Shown: positions 1 through 6,127 of the stretch, in pieces
Numbering within the stretch: position 1 is the stretch's first letter
How the letters are laid out: each line of letters starts with the position of its first letter
Origin: Gammaproteobacteria bacterium
GTDB lineage: Bacteria; Pseudomonadota; Gammaproteobacteria; Pseudomonadales; Oleiphilaceae
Reading direction: 5' to 3'
Assembly: GCA_003695085.1 (NCBI GenBank)
Contig: RFIV01000134.1
Span: 1 to 10,184, forward strand
Length of the DNA stretch: 10,184 nucleotides
The notes under the pieces: model-generated
Databases searched by the model: none
Told to the model about the DNA's origin: nothing
The model's input: the letters and a program-made list of their open reading frames with translations, nothing else
Position numbers and translations under genes: made by a program

Positions 1-927
1 CTTCTTTTCATCCGTCAGGCCAAAGTCGGTCGTGCCCACGCCCAGTGTGTCGATATACACGGTTCTGTGCCAGTCATCACTGTGAAGGTGCTGATTGTCC
101 TGAACGGAGAGGACGGTTTTGACGAGCTGCATCGTGTAGTCGAGAAAGTGGTCGATTTCGACGCTGTCGGGTGACTGACCGTCCCTGAACACACCGATTT
201 CGGTATCGGAGTCCAGCCGGAATCCCAGCGTTTCCTTGTTATAGACGTAGGGGCTGCTAAGAGGCGATATTTCGGCCAACCGGGTGTTTTCCTTGTCATA
301 GTAGTCCGTCTGCCTGGCCAGGCTGGCATCCTCCAGATACTTGCGCCGGTCGAATATCTTGACCGGATAGTTGTTGATGGCGCCGCCATCGACAAAGACA
401 TCGTCCCGGTCATCCCGGATGGCCCGGAAGAACAGCGGGATGGACATGGAACGCCTGACTTCATCCACGACCCGCATGCGAGGCGTGTGCTCCGGAGAAT
501 AGACTTCACCGAAGCGGGTGGAAAGGTTCGAAGCGTACACGTAGAGCGCGATGCCCGTGTGCTCATGCAAGGACTTGAATGTTATGTTTTCCGAGCCCGT
601 TTTCTTTTGCAGAAGCTCGCCTATCCAGTCCCTGAAATAATCACCCTTGTACCACCCAAACTCATCCTTCAGGCGCTTCATGTCCCGGAGCATGCCCCAG
701 CTGTCATCCTTGAAGTCATTGAAATCAAGCGATTTAAGAATGTCGAACATCTCGGCATTGTCGTATCCTGCAGCGAACAGAACCGCGTTGATGGAGCCGG
801 CGGACGTGCCCCCCACGCGCTTGATGTCACCGAGTATGCCCTCGTCTTCGAGAACCTGCATGGCGCCCACGTACGCAATGCCCTTGACGCCACCCCCCTC
901 GAATACCAGATTTCTGAACGGATACAT
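1..927 (-). CDS. Patatin-like phospholipase (acyl hydrolase), 3' end outside window
   Basis: 309 codons are visible from the ATG at 927, open to base 1, so the C-terminus is missing. The patatin catalytic signature is complete. An oxyanion-hole glycine loop GGGVKG lies at residues 11-16, the nucleophile elbow GTSAG at 40-44 (Ser42), and the dyad aspartate in VDGGAINNYP at about 179-188 (Asp180). The FGWYKGDYFRDWI stretch near residues 90-102 is typical of bacterial patatins. Family members hydrolyse acyl chains of phospholipids or other lipids with a Ser-Asp dyad. The protein starts directly with the catalytic fold and has no signal peptide, so it is cytosolic or exported by a route not visible here. 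The start is supported by GGAGG at 934-938, six bases upstream. The gene lies 107 bases downstream of the secreted repeat protein on the same strand; co-transcription is possible but unproven. Substrate unknown. Confidence 0.93.
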   Translation of the reverse strand, partial: MYPFRNLVFEGGGVKGIAYVGAMQVLEDEGILGDIKRVGGTSAGSINAVLFAAGYDNAEMFDILKSLDFNDFKDDSWGMLRDMKRLKDEFGWYKGDYFRDWIGELLQKKTGSENITFKSLHEHTGIALYVYASNLSTRFGEVYSPEHTPRMRVVDEVRRSMSIPLFFRAIRDDRDDVFVDGGAINNYPVKIFDRRKYLEDASLARQTDYYDKENTRLAEISPLSSPYVYNKETLGFRLDSDTEIGVFRDGQSPDSVEIDHFLDYTMQLVKTVLSVQDNQHLHSDDWHRTVYIDTLGVGTTDFGLTDEKK

Positions 928-1034
928 GTGAAGCCTCCATGGTTGTCGTTGTCGTTAAAGGTGTTCAATGCATAGTGTTCAGGCCTCCTTGGTATCCTTG
1001 TGGTTGATCGTGAGCGGTGCGGGCACCGCCACGG

Positions 1035-2075
1035 TCAGGGACGCGGGAAATTGGCGCCTGCATAAGGTGTCACGCCCATCACGGTAAAGGGCGAGTCGAC
1101 CGCGTTGCCGTTGCGAGAGCACGCGATGCTGACATACCCACCGCCGAAGCCGACGACATGGCATTCGGCTCCGTAGTAATCCATGGACGAAACCTGAACA
1201 TGTCCATATCTGTTGGCGGACGGTCCCAGGCGCACACGGTAATAGCCCGGTGCCAGGCGGGAGACACGTTGAGTGGATCCATCAGACGCCTGGCTAAAGC
1301 CGGGATCGAGAATCGGCTCAGGCCGGAACGAGCGTTGCGTCAGCGCGTCGAACAAGACTCGCTCACCGTCGTATGGTGTGGCTGCTGAAGCCGCAACCAG
1401 CCTGAAACCATAGTCCACTGGAAAGCCCAGGCGATGTACACACCTCACCAGAACGGTACCGTTGTACCACCAGAAAGGGTTGCAGTTGATGTTGCTTCCG
1501 TGGTTGTCAAAGTGTTGAACCTGGACGCTGGCCCTGCGGGTCGCAGCACCTCCGAGTTTGACCGAATAGATGCCCGTATCAATCCGGGTGACTGCCCCGG
1601 GCACCCGGTGACCGTACTGATAGAAGGTCGGATAACCTCCGTAAGTATCCACACGTCCATACGTCAGTACATCGGCTTCCTCCGGCTCGGCGGTTGCCCA
1701 AAAATACAGGAAGCGGGTCGGCCGTGGTGCACCGGACGGATCCCGGCAAACGCCCAGATACACGTATCGCAGGCTGCACACGGCATTGGTATCGGAGCCG
1801 TAAGGTTTGAACAAGACGCCGGCTGAGAACTGGTCCCCGCCGCTTAAAGCGGAATGGTCATAGCTGTAGTCCCCCACATCGGCCCGACTATAGCGCGCTT
1901 CGGCCGCGGCGGACATATAGAGCGGATGGGGCGTGACCCAGCTTGCGCCAGAGCCGTCGATGGGCGGCGTCGCATTGTTCCCCCAGAAATAGACAATCTC
2001 GATTGCATGGGCGAGGCTTGCCGGCAAAGACATCAGAATCAGATAACGCAGGATCCGAGTGATAACAGATTTCAT
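1035..2075 (-). CDS. Secreted protein with three divergent cysteine-paired repeats, function unknown
   Basis: 346 aa from the ATG at 2075. Residues 1-24 look like a Sec signal peptide: basic start (K2, R7, R10), hydrophobic core, and likely cleavage after Ala-His-Ala. The mature part holds three repeats, roughly residues 61-126, 161-229 and 269-334. The shared pattern is [ST]R-x3-G-x-Y, then a hydrophobic V-x-V strand, a DxxG/YGS turn, Cys, a beta-like stretch, Cys, R, a G-x-[AP]-containing turn, and an aromatic strand. The mature protein has exactly six cysteines, one pair per repeat (100/110, 198/212, 305/319), which suggests one disulfide hairpin per repeat in an oxidising compartment. From memory, similar GxYxVxxxG...C...VxVxC...G...DSxF units occur in uncharacterised secreted bacterial proteins; I assign no named family. 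No catalytic motif or anchor was seen. The reading frame stays open to 2216. The best Shine-Dalgarno (GGAG, 8 bases before the ATG at 2186) would add 37 residues before the signal peptide, so the start is uncertain. Confidence 0.8.
   Translation of the reverse strand: MKSVITRILRYLILMSLPASLAHAIEIVYFWGNNATPPIDGSGASWVTPHPLYMSAAAEARYSRADVGDYSYDHSALSGGDQFSAGVLFKPYGSDTNAVCSLRYVYLGVCRDPSGAPRPTRFLYFWATAEPEEADVLTYGRVDTYGGYPTFYQYGHRVPGAVTRIDTGIYSVKLGGAATRRASVQVQHFDNHGSNINCNPFWWYNGTVLVRCVHRLGFPVDYGFRLVAASAATPYDGERVLFDALTQRSFRPEPILDPGFSQASDGSTQRVSRLAPGYYRVRLGPSANRYGHVQVSSMDYYGAECHVVGFGGGYVSIACSRNGNAVDSPFTVMGVTPYAGANFPRP
1074..1271 (-). repeat. Protein repeat unit 3 of the secreted protein
   Basis: Encodes residues about 269-334, starting QRVSRLAPGYYRVRLG, with Cys305 and Cys319 and ending AVDSPFTVMG. 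Only 12 residues follow it, so the protein ends essentially at the repeat boundary. Boundaries are approximate. Confidence 0.65.
1389..1595 (-). repeat. Protein repeat unit 2 of the secreted protein
   Basis: Encodes residues about 161-229, starting AVTRIDTGIYSVKLGG, with Cys198 and Cys212 and ending in GFRLVA. It is the copy closest to unit 3: RxxxGxYxVxLG, VQV, DxxG, C...VxxxC and PVDxxF/AVDSPF positions agree. Boundaries are approximate. Confidence 0.65.
1698..1895 (-). repeat. Protein repeat unit 1 of the secreted protein
   Basis: Encodes residues about 61-126, starting at YSRADVGDYS. It contains Cys100 and Cys110 and ends in the FLYFWA strand. It aligns by eye with units 2 and 3 over the SR/TR-x3-G-x-Y start, the YGS turn, the cysteine pair and the RDPSGAP turn. 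Boundaries are approximate. Confidence 0.6.
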
Positions 2076-2216
2076 GATCGGCCAGGGTAATACCCGCCCG
2101 GCCAGAGTCTCCATTCCCTTGACCAGATCCGCAGGGAAGCTGCTGCAAAGGAAGTCTTTTACAGTTGATTTGGCATTTCCTTTCATCCTTTTGACTCCGC
2201 GTTGTGTTGGGTCCAT

Positions 2217-2631
2217 ACAGCCCTTGTTTGCGTGTCCTGACAGTGGTCACTGCCAGCCACTGGCAACTGAGGCAGAGATTGGGCCACATCATGAAATCCA
2301 ACGCAGGTTCAAGAGGTTGTCCGGCTCCGAACCTGACCCGAAGCCTGAAACGTATAACGGGCTGACGCCCTACGGGGGGCAAGAGAAAATATGTGTAAAA
2401 AATGACCACTCCGTGCGCGTGCATGCCTGCCGGGTGGCATGTGGAGCCATGCATGAATGTCCGCTAACACCTTGATTGACGTGATATCAGGATGTCTGAA
2501 TGTGAACGCTTGCTAACTGTAAAGACCTTTGACTGTTTCGTTTGTATGCCTTGGATGAGGCTGGCTGGCAGCGTGCGTGGCGCAGGACAATGAAGCCGCG
2601 CTATACTGACTGCAAATGACCCGAGCCAGCC
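2217..2631. other. Gene-poor stretch with short palindromes
   Basis: No convincing gene was found between the secreted protein and the acetyltransferase. Base composition is less G+C rich than the flanking genes. Palindromes are dense: CAGTG-GT-CACTG at 2241-2252 directly abuts GCCAG-CCA-CTGGC at 2252-2264. GGGC-TGAC-GCCC lies near 2363-2374. CATGCC (2422-2427) pairs with GGCATG (2436-2441) and is followed by another CCATGC at 2447-2452. TGATATCA is at 2482-2489. The stretch should contain the promoters of both diverging genes. Apart from TATACT at 2602-2607 I could not place them. Confidence 0.5.
2602..2607 (+). promoter_or_regulatory. Candidate -10 box of the acetyltransferase gene
   Basis: TATACT matches the sigma70 -10 consensus at five of six positions and ends 24 bases before the ATG at 2632. 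No good -35 hexamer lies 16-18 bases upstream, so an activator may be needed or the match may be chance. Confidence 0.35.
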
Positions 2632-3189
2632 ATGACCGACACCGCCCCTCCCCTGCTGACCACCGAACGGCTGATTCTGCGCACATTTAGCCCCGATGAT
2701 TTCGAGGTGTATGCGGCGCTGATGGCCGATCCCCGCCTGATGGAGTATGTGGGCGATGGCAAGCCCCAGACCCGGGGGCAGGCATGGGCCAATCTCGCCC
2801 TGCTCATGGGCCACTGGCACATGCGGGGTTACGGGCTCTGGGCGGTGGTATTGCGTGACTCGGGCAGGCTGATCGGACGCTGCGGACTCTGGCATCCGGA
2901 AGGCTGGCCCGGCGTGGAAATCGGCTGGATGCTGGCACGCGAATACTGGGGGCAGGGTTATGCCACCGAGGCGGCGAGTGCGGTGCTGGCGTATGCACAA
3001 CAGCAGAGGCTGGCGGAGAGCCTGGTCAGCCTGATTCACCCTTCCAACGCGCGCTCCATTGCGGTGGCCCAACGGCTGGGTGGCCGGTTTGAACGCACCT
3101 TGCCGCTGCGCGGGCAGCATGTCAGCCTGTATCGTATTCCGCTGAATCCAAAAAAAATGCCCCGCTCAGAAGGCGGGGCGAAGCGCTGA
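2632..3189 (+). CDS. GNAT family N-acetyltransferase (RimJ/RimL-like)
   Basis: 185 aa. The layout is that of the Acetyltransf_3 / RimJ-RimL branch of GNAT enzymes, which move an acetyl group from acetyl-CoA to an amine. It opens with TTERLILRTFSPDDF (10-24). A central beta strand GRLIGRCGLW (78-87) is followed by EIGWMLAREYWGQGYATEA (96-114), whose WGQGYATEA forms the pyrophosphate-binding motif A. It closes with the SNARSIAVAQRLGGRFE helix-strand (138-154). The substrate cannot be told from sequence; protein N-termini, antibiotics and small amines are all used by relatives. No clear Shine-Dalgarno precedes the ATG. The last twelve or so codons (from KKMPRSEGGAKR) are written by the terminator of the convergent malK operon and are unlikely to belong to the fold. 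Monocistronic, with a divergent gene upstream. Confidence 0.92.
   Translation: MTDTAPPLLTTERLILRTFSPDDFEVYAALMADPRLMEYVGDGKPQTRGQAWANLALLMGHWHMRGYGLWAVVLRDSGRLIGRCGLWHPEGWPGVEIGWMLAREYWGQGYATEAASAVLAYAQQQRLAESLVSLIHPSNARSIAVAQRLGGRFERTLPLRGQHVSLYRIPLNPKKMPRSEGGAKR
3150..3179 (-). terminator. Rho-independent terminator of the alpha-glucosidase/malK operon
   Basis: Perfect 7-bp stem GCCCCGC (3159-3165) / GCGGGGC (3173-3179) with a 7-base loop. Read on the minus strand it is followed by A and then eight T (3157-3150). It lies 37 bases past the malK stop. The plus-strand side has no T run, so it acts in one direction. It overlaps the 3' coding end of the acetyltransferase gene. Confidence 0.9.
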
Positions 3190-3215
3190 GTCAACACTCA
3201 GGTCGAGGTTCGGGA

Positions 3216-4331
3216 TTACAGATCCACGCCTGGCTCCTTGTACAGGCGCGGGCAAGCTTCGTCATTCTGGCGGAACAGGTGGCATTGGTTGGCCGGGATG
3301 CCCAGGGCAATCGGCTCGCCTTCCCGGTAAGGTTGTGTGCCGGGTGCACGCAGCGTGAGTGTCCGGCTGTAGCCTTCCACCTCGGCATGAACAAGTGTTT
3401 CATACCCCAGGCGCTCCACCACCGTGATAGTGCCGTTCAGTACGGCCTCGGCGTCTTCCGGATGTACGAGGTGCTCCGGGCGAATGCCCAGCGTAACGGT
3501 TTCACCGGTTGACAGTTCACCGCCATTGACCGGAATGTTCAGGCTCAGTCCCCCTGGCAGTTCCAGGCCAGCATGCTGGCTGTTGGCATTGACCACCGTG
3601 CACTCGATGAAGTTCATCTTGGGCGAGCCGATGAAGCCGGCGACAAACTTGTTGGCCGGATAGTGATAGAGCTCCATGGGCGAACCCACCTGTGCAATCC
3701 GGCCATGATCCAGCGCGACGATCTTGTCAGCCATGGTCATGGCTTCTACCTGATCGTGCGTCACGTAGATCATGGTGGCCTTCAGACGCTGGTGCAGCTT
3801 TGCAATTTCGATGCGCATCTTCACACGCAGTCCCGCATCCAGGTTGGACAGGGGTTCGTCGAACAGGAAAACGCGCGGCTGGCGGACCAGTGTGCGCCCG
3901 ATGGCGACACGCTGGCGTTGCCCGCCGGACAAGTCCTTCGGCTTGCGATCCAGCAGGTGAGAAAGCTGCAGTATCTCTGCCACCTCTTTCACCTTGGCAT
4001 CCATTTCCGCCTTGTTGGCCCCGGCGAGCTTGAGACCGAATGCCATGTTTTCCGCCACGTTCATGTGCGGATAAAGTGCATAGGACTGGAAGACCATGCC
4101 TACGCCACGCTCCATGGGCGGCACGTCATTCATGCGGTCGTTGTCGATGTACAGGTCACCGGAGGAGATGTCCTCCAGGCCGGCGATCATGCGCAGCAGC
4201 GTGGATTTGCCGCAGCCCGAGGGGCCGACGAAGACGACGAATTCCCCGTCCTGAATGTCCAGGTTGATATCCCGGGAGACTTCCACGTCTCCGTAGATCT
4301 TGCAAACGTTGCGCAAGGTCAGGCTTGCCAT
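3216..4331 (-). CDS. malK: Sugar ABC transporter ATP-binding protein, MalK/UgpC type
   Basis: 371 aa, the same length as E. coli MalK as I recall it. It hydrolyses ATP on the inner face of the membrane to drive a carbohydrate ABC importer. The nucleotide-binding domain is complete: Walker A GPSGCGKST (36-44), Q-loop Gln82 in FQSYALYPH, signature LSGGQRQRVAIGRTL (134-148), Walker B VFLFDEP (154-160), D-loop SNLD, and switch His192 in YVTHDQVEAM. The C-terminal OB/TOBE region (FIGSPKMNFIE onward, about 235-371) is the regulatory part typical of MalK, UgpC and AglK. ATG 4331 is chosen because AGGAGGA (4337-4343) sits five bases upstream and MASLTLRNV starts the fold; a longer frame to 4385 would overlap the upstream gene. 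That Shine-Dalgarno overlaps the stop codon of the alpha-glucosidase gene, so the pair is one operon. No permease or binding protein is adjacent. By context it could equally be called aglK. Confidence 0.95.
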   Translation of the reverse strand: MASLTLRNVCKIYGDVEVSRDINLDIQDGEFVVFVGPSGCGKSTLLRMIAGLEDISSGDLYIDNDRMNDVPPMERGVGMVFQSYALYPHMNVAENMAFGLKLAGANKAEMDAKVKEVAEILQLSHLLDRKPKDLSGGQRQRVAIGRTLVRQPRVFLFDEPLSNLDAGLRVKMRIEIAKLHQRLKATMIYVTHDQVEAMTMADKIVALDHGRIAQVGSPMELYHYPANKFVAGFIGSPKMNFIECTVVNANSQHAGLELPGGLSLNIPVNGGELSTGETVTLGIRPEHLVHPEDAEAVLNGTITVVERLGYETLVHAEVEGYSRTLTLRAPGTQPYREGEPIALGIPANQCHLFRQNDEACPRLYKEPGVDL

Positions 4332-4341
4332 GGTGTCCTCC

Positions 4342-5970
4342 TCAGTCCTCGATACCCACAGCCACACCCCAGGGTTGCAGGGCAATACCCTGGCCGGACC
4401 AATCAGTTTGCAGGAAGTCGGGCTGCCGGGCCAGTGCAGCGGGCTTGACGCCGCCGGGGTTGGGAACCTTCACTTCCTGACCAGACAGGTTGACGGCTAT
4501 GACGACCCGCTGGTCGTCCAGCGTGCGGCGATAGAGCAGCACATTTTCCGGTGCGTCCAGAAGCTGGATAGCGCCACGTTGCAGGACAGGGTGAGCGCGT
4601 CGCCATGCCAGCAACTGGCGTGTGTGCTGCAGTGTGGAATCCGGTTGTGTCTCCTCCGTCGCCACGGTGAACGGCTGATGCGCACTGATGGCCGGCAGCC
4701 AGGGGGCGCCGGTGGTAAATCCCAGGTTGGGTTTGCCTGCATCCCAGGGCATGGGTGTCCGGCAGCCATCACGGCCCTTGTACTCCGGCCAGAAGGCAAT
4801 GCCGTACGGATCGACAAGGTCTTCGTACGCCAGTTCGGCTTCCGGCAGGCCCAGCTCCTCACCCTGATACAGGCAGACAGACCCCTTGAGGGTCAGCAGC
4901 AGTGCCAGATGTGCGGTCACGCGCCGGGCATCATAGTCTCCGTCTCCCCAGCGGGTGGCCACGCGCGCCACATCGTGGTTGCCGATGGCCAGGCAGGGCC
5001 AGCCGGCAGACAGTTTCTCTTCAATGGCGGCCACGGTCCGGGCAATGAAATCCCGGCTGCACTTCTCGGTGAGAAAATCGAAGGAGTATGCCATGTGCAG
5101 GCGCTTGTTGCCTTCCGTGTAGGCTGCCATGGTAGTCAGCGAGTCGTCATCGCCAATCTCGCCGACGGTGGTCGTGCCCGGGTAGCGATCCATCAGTGCC
5201 CGCAGCTTCTCCAGAAAGACCAGGTTCTCCGGGCGGGTCTTGTCGTACACATGGCGCTGATAGGCGTAGGGATTTTCGCGTCGTACGCCAATGGAGCTAT
5301 CCACTACGGCCTCATTGGCCGGGTTGTCGCGCAGGGCCGCATCATGTACACAGAAGTTCACGGCATCCAGGCGGAAACCGTCCACGCCACGCTTGAGCCA
5401 GAACTCCACTTCTTCCAGCATCTGATTCACCACCGCCGGGTTGTGATAGTTCAGATCCGGCTGACTCGACAGAAAATTGTGCAGGTAATACTGCCGGCGG
5501 CGGCTGTCCCACTGCCAGGCCGAACCGCCGAATACGGACAGCCAGTTGTTGGGCGGGGTGCCGTCCGGTTTTGCCTCGGCCCAGACATACCAGTCGGCTT
5601 TGGGATTGTCCCGGCTGCTGCGGCTTTCGATGAACCAGGGGTGCTGATCCGAGGTATGGCTGAGCACCTGGTCAATGATGACTTTCAGGCCACGATCATG
5701 GGCCTGTCGGACCAGCGCGTCGAAGTCCTCCAGCGTACCGAAAATCGGATCCACGCCACGGTAGTCCGCCACATCGTAGCCGAAATCCTTCATCGGTGAG
5801 GTGAAGAACGGAGAGATCCAGATGGCATCCACATTCAGGCTGGCAATGTAGTCCAGCTTTGCGGTAATGCCCGGCAGGTCGCCGATACCGTCTCCGTTGG
5901 AATCGTAGAAGCTGCGTGGGTAGATCTGGTAGATCACCGCTCCGCGCCACCAGTCTTGTTGTGATTGCAT
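4342..5970 (-). CDS. aglA: Alpha-glucosidase, glycoside hydrolase family 13
   Basis: 542 aa, full length, no signal peptide, so cytoplasmic. It should release glucose from the non-reducing end of maltose or other short alpha-glucosides. The GH13 conserved regions are all present: start WWRGAVIYQIYPRSF (7-21), DQVLSHTSDQHPWF (100-113), nucleophile Asp202 in GFRLDAVN, acid/base Glu271 in VGEIGD, and transition-state Asp333 in GNHDVAR. These three numbers are the ones I recall for the alpha-glucosidase of Halomonas sp. H11 (subfamily GH13_23), and the flanking blocks are also very similar. The symbol aglA follows the rhizobial aglEFGAK order, where the hydrolase precedes the ATPase as here; oligo-1,6-glucosidase or trehalulose-type activity cannot be excluded. 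The Shine-Dalgarno before ATG 5970 is weak (GTGAGACCCCC), so translation may be modest. It is the first gene of a two-gene operon with malK, and its leader holds MalT-box-like sequences. Confidence 0.94.
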   Translation of the reverse strand: MQSQQDWWRGAVIYQIYPRSFYDSNGDGIGDLPGITAKLDYIASLNVDAIWISPFFTSPMKDFGYDVADYRGVDPIFGTLEDFDALVRQAHDRGLKVIIDQVLSHTSDQHPWFIESRSSRDNPKADWYVWAEAKPDGTPPNNWLSVFGGSAWQWDSRRRQYYLHNFLSSQPDLNYHNPAVVNQMLEEVEFWLKRGVDGFRLDAVNFCVHDAALRDNPANEAVVDSSIGVRRENPYAYQRHVYDKTRPENLVFLEKLRALMDRYPGTTTVGEIGDDDSLTTMAAYTEGNKRLHMAYSFDFLTEKCSRDFIARTVAAIEEKLSAGWPCLAIGNHDVARVATRWGDGDYDARRVTAHLALLLTLKGSVCLYQGEELGLPEAELAYEDLVDPYGIAFWPEYKGRDGCRTPMPWDAGKPNLGFTTGAPWLPAISAHQPFTVATEETQPDSTLQHTRQLLAWRRAHPVLQRGAIQLLDAPENVLLYRRTLDDQRVVIAVNLSGQEVKVPNPGGVKPAALARQPDFLQTDWSGQGIALQPWGVAVGIED

Positions 5971-6032
5971 GGGGGTCTCACGCTCTTGGCAAATCTGTTA
6001 GCTTCATGGTGCCCAAGGCGTGTGTCCGGAAC

Positions 6033-6042
6033 ATCCTCCCAC
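6033..6042 (-). promoter_or_regulatory. Candidate MalT box, proximal
   Basis: Read on the minus strand, TGGGAGGATG matches the MalT consensus GGGGA(T/G)GAGG at 8 of 10 positions and keeps the GGAGGA core. It points toward the alpha-glucosidase gene, whose start is 63 bases downstream. Basis is my knowledge of the E. coli consensus. No clear -10 box was found at the expected distance. Confidence 0.35.
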
Positions 6043-6065
6043 AGAAAAATTTTGTGGCGTAGCCA

Positions 6066-6093
6066 GGGGGGAGGAGGGGTGGAGGGAGATGGG
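6066..6093 (+). other. G-rich tract, possible G-quadruplex on + strand or rut site in minus-strand RNA
   Basis: Four G-runs of three or more are separated by AGGA, TGGA and AGAT, which fits the G3+N1-7 quadruplex pattern. On the minus strand the same bases, continued leftward of the hairpin at 6098-6120, give a C- and U-rich, nearly G-free RNA just past the DUF2892 gene, as expected of a Rho-loading site. Only the pattern is seen; neither structure nor Rho use is shown. Confidence 0.45.
6068..6085 (+). promoter_or_regulatory. Candidate MalT boxes, distal overlapping pair
   Basis: GGGGAGGAGG at 6068-6077 matches the E. coli MalT box GGGGA(T/G)GAGG at all ten positions. GGGGTGGAGG at 6076-6085 matches at nine. 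They are in inverted orientation to the box at 6033-6042. MalT binds arrays of such sites at E. coli mal promoters, and malT itself is in this window. The surrounding tract is very G-rich, so a chance match is more likely than usual. Confidence 0.4.
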
Positions 6094-6120
6094 AAAGCCC
6101 TCCCCCGGTATGGGGGAGGG
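6094..6120 (-). terminator. Probable terminator hairpin after the DUF2892 gene
   Basis: Perfect 9-bp stem CCCTCCCCC (6098-6106) / GGGGGAGGG (6112-6120) with a 5-base loop, starting 7 bases past the DUF2892 stop. On the minus strand it is followed only by CTTTCCC, a poor U-tract. Termination may therefore be partial or Rho-aided by the C-rich stretch that follows. Confidence 0.6.
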
Positions 6121-6127
6121 GAGATTG

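Noticed and set aside
979..1164. Alternative-frame C-terminus for the secreted protein
   Set aside because: The frame change would extend the protein, but repeat 3 already ends properly in the main frame, so no frameshift is needed.
1888..2454. 188-residue minus-strand frame crossing the gene-poor stretch
   Set aside because: Overlaps the start of the secreted protein in another frame, composition is not protein-like and no domain is seen. A decayed gene is conceivable but unsupported.
2551..2560. TTGGATGAGG, an 8/10 MalT-box match upstream of the acetyltransferase
   Set aside because: It lies too far from the candidate -10 box (about 41 bases) and is single; the gene has no link to maltose use.
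2464..3120. 218-residue open frame on the minus strand
   Set aside because: Antisense to the acetyltransferase, whose GNAT motifs are unmistakable.
3573..4448. 291-residue open frame on the plus strand
   Set aside because: Antisense to malK; no family features.
4300..5799. 499-residue open frame on the plus strand
   Set aside because: It lies opposite the alpha-glucosidase gene, shows no recognisable domain and has no start signals; it is a by-product of the codon bias of the real gene.
5978..6007. Nine-residue upstream frame (MKLTDLPRA) before the alpha-glucosidase gene, a possible leader peptide
   Set aside because: No ribosome site precedes it and it contains no run of regulatory codons; the length is expected by chance.
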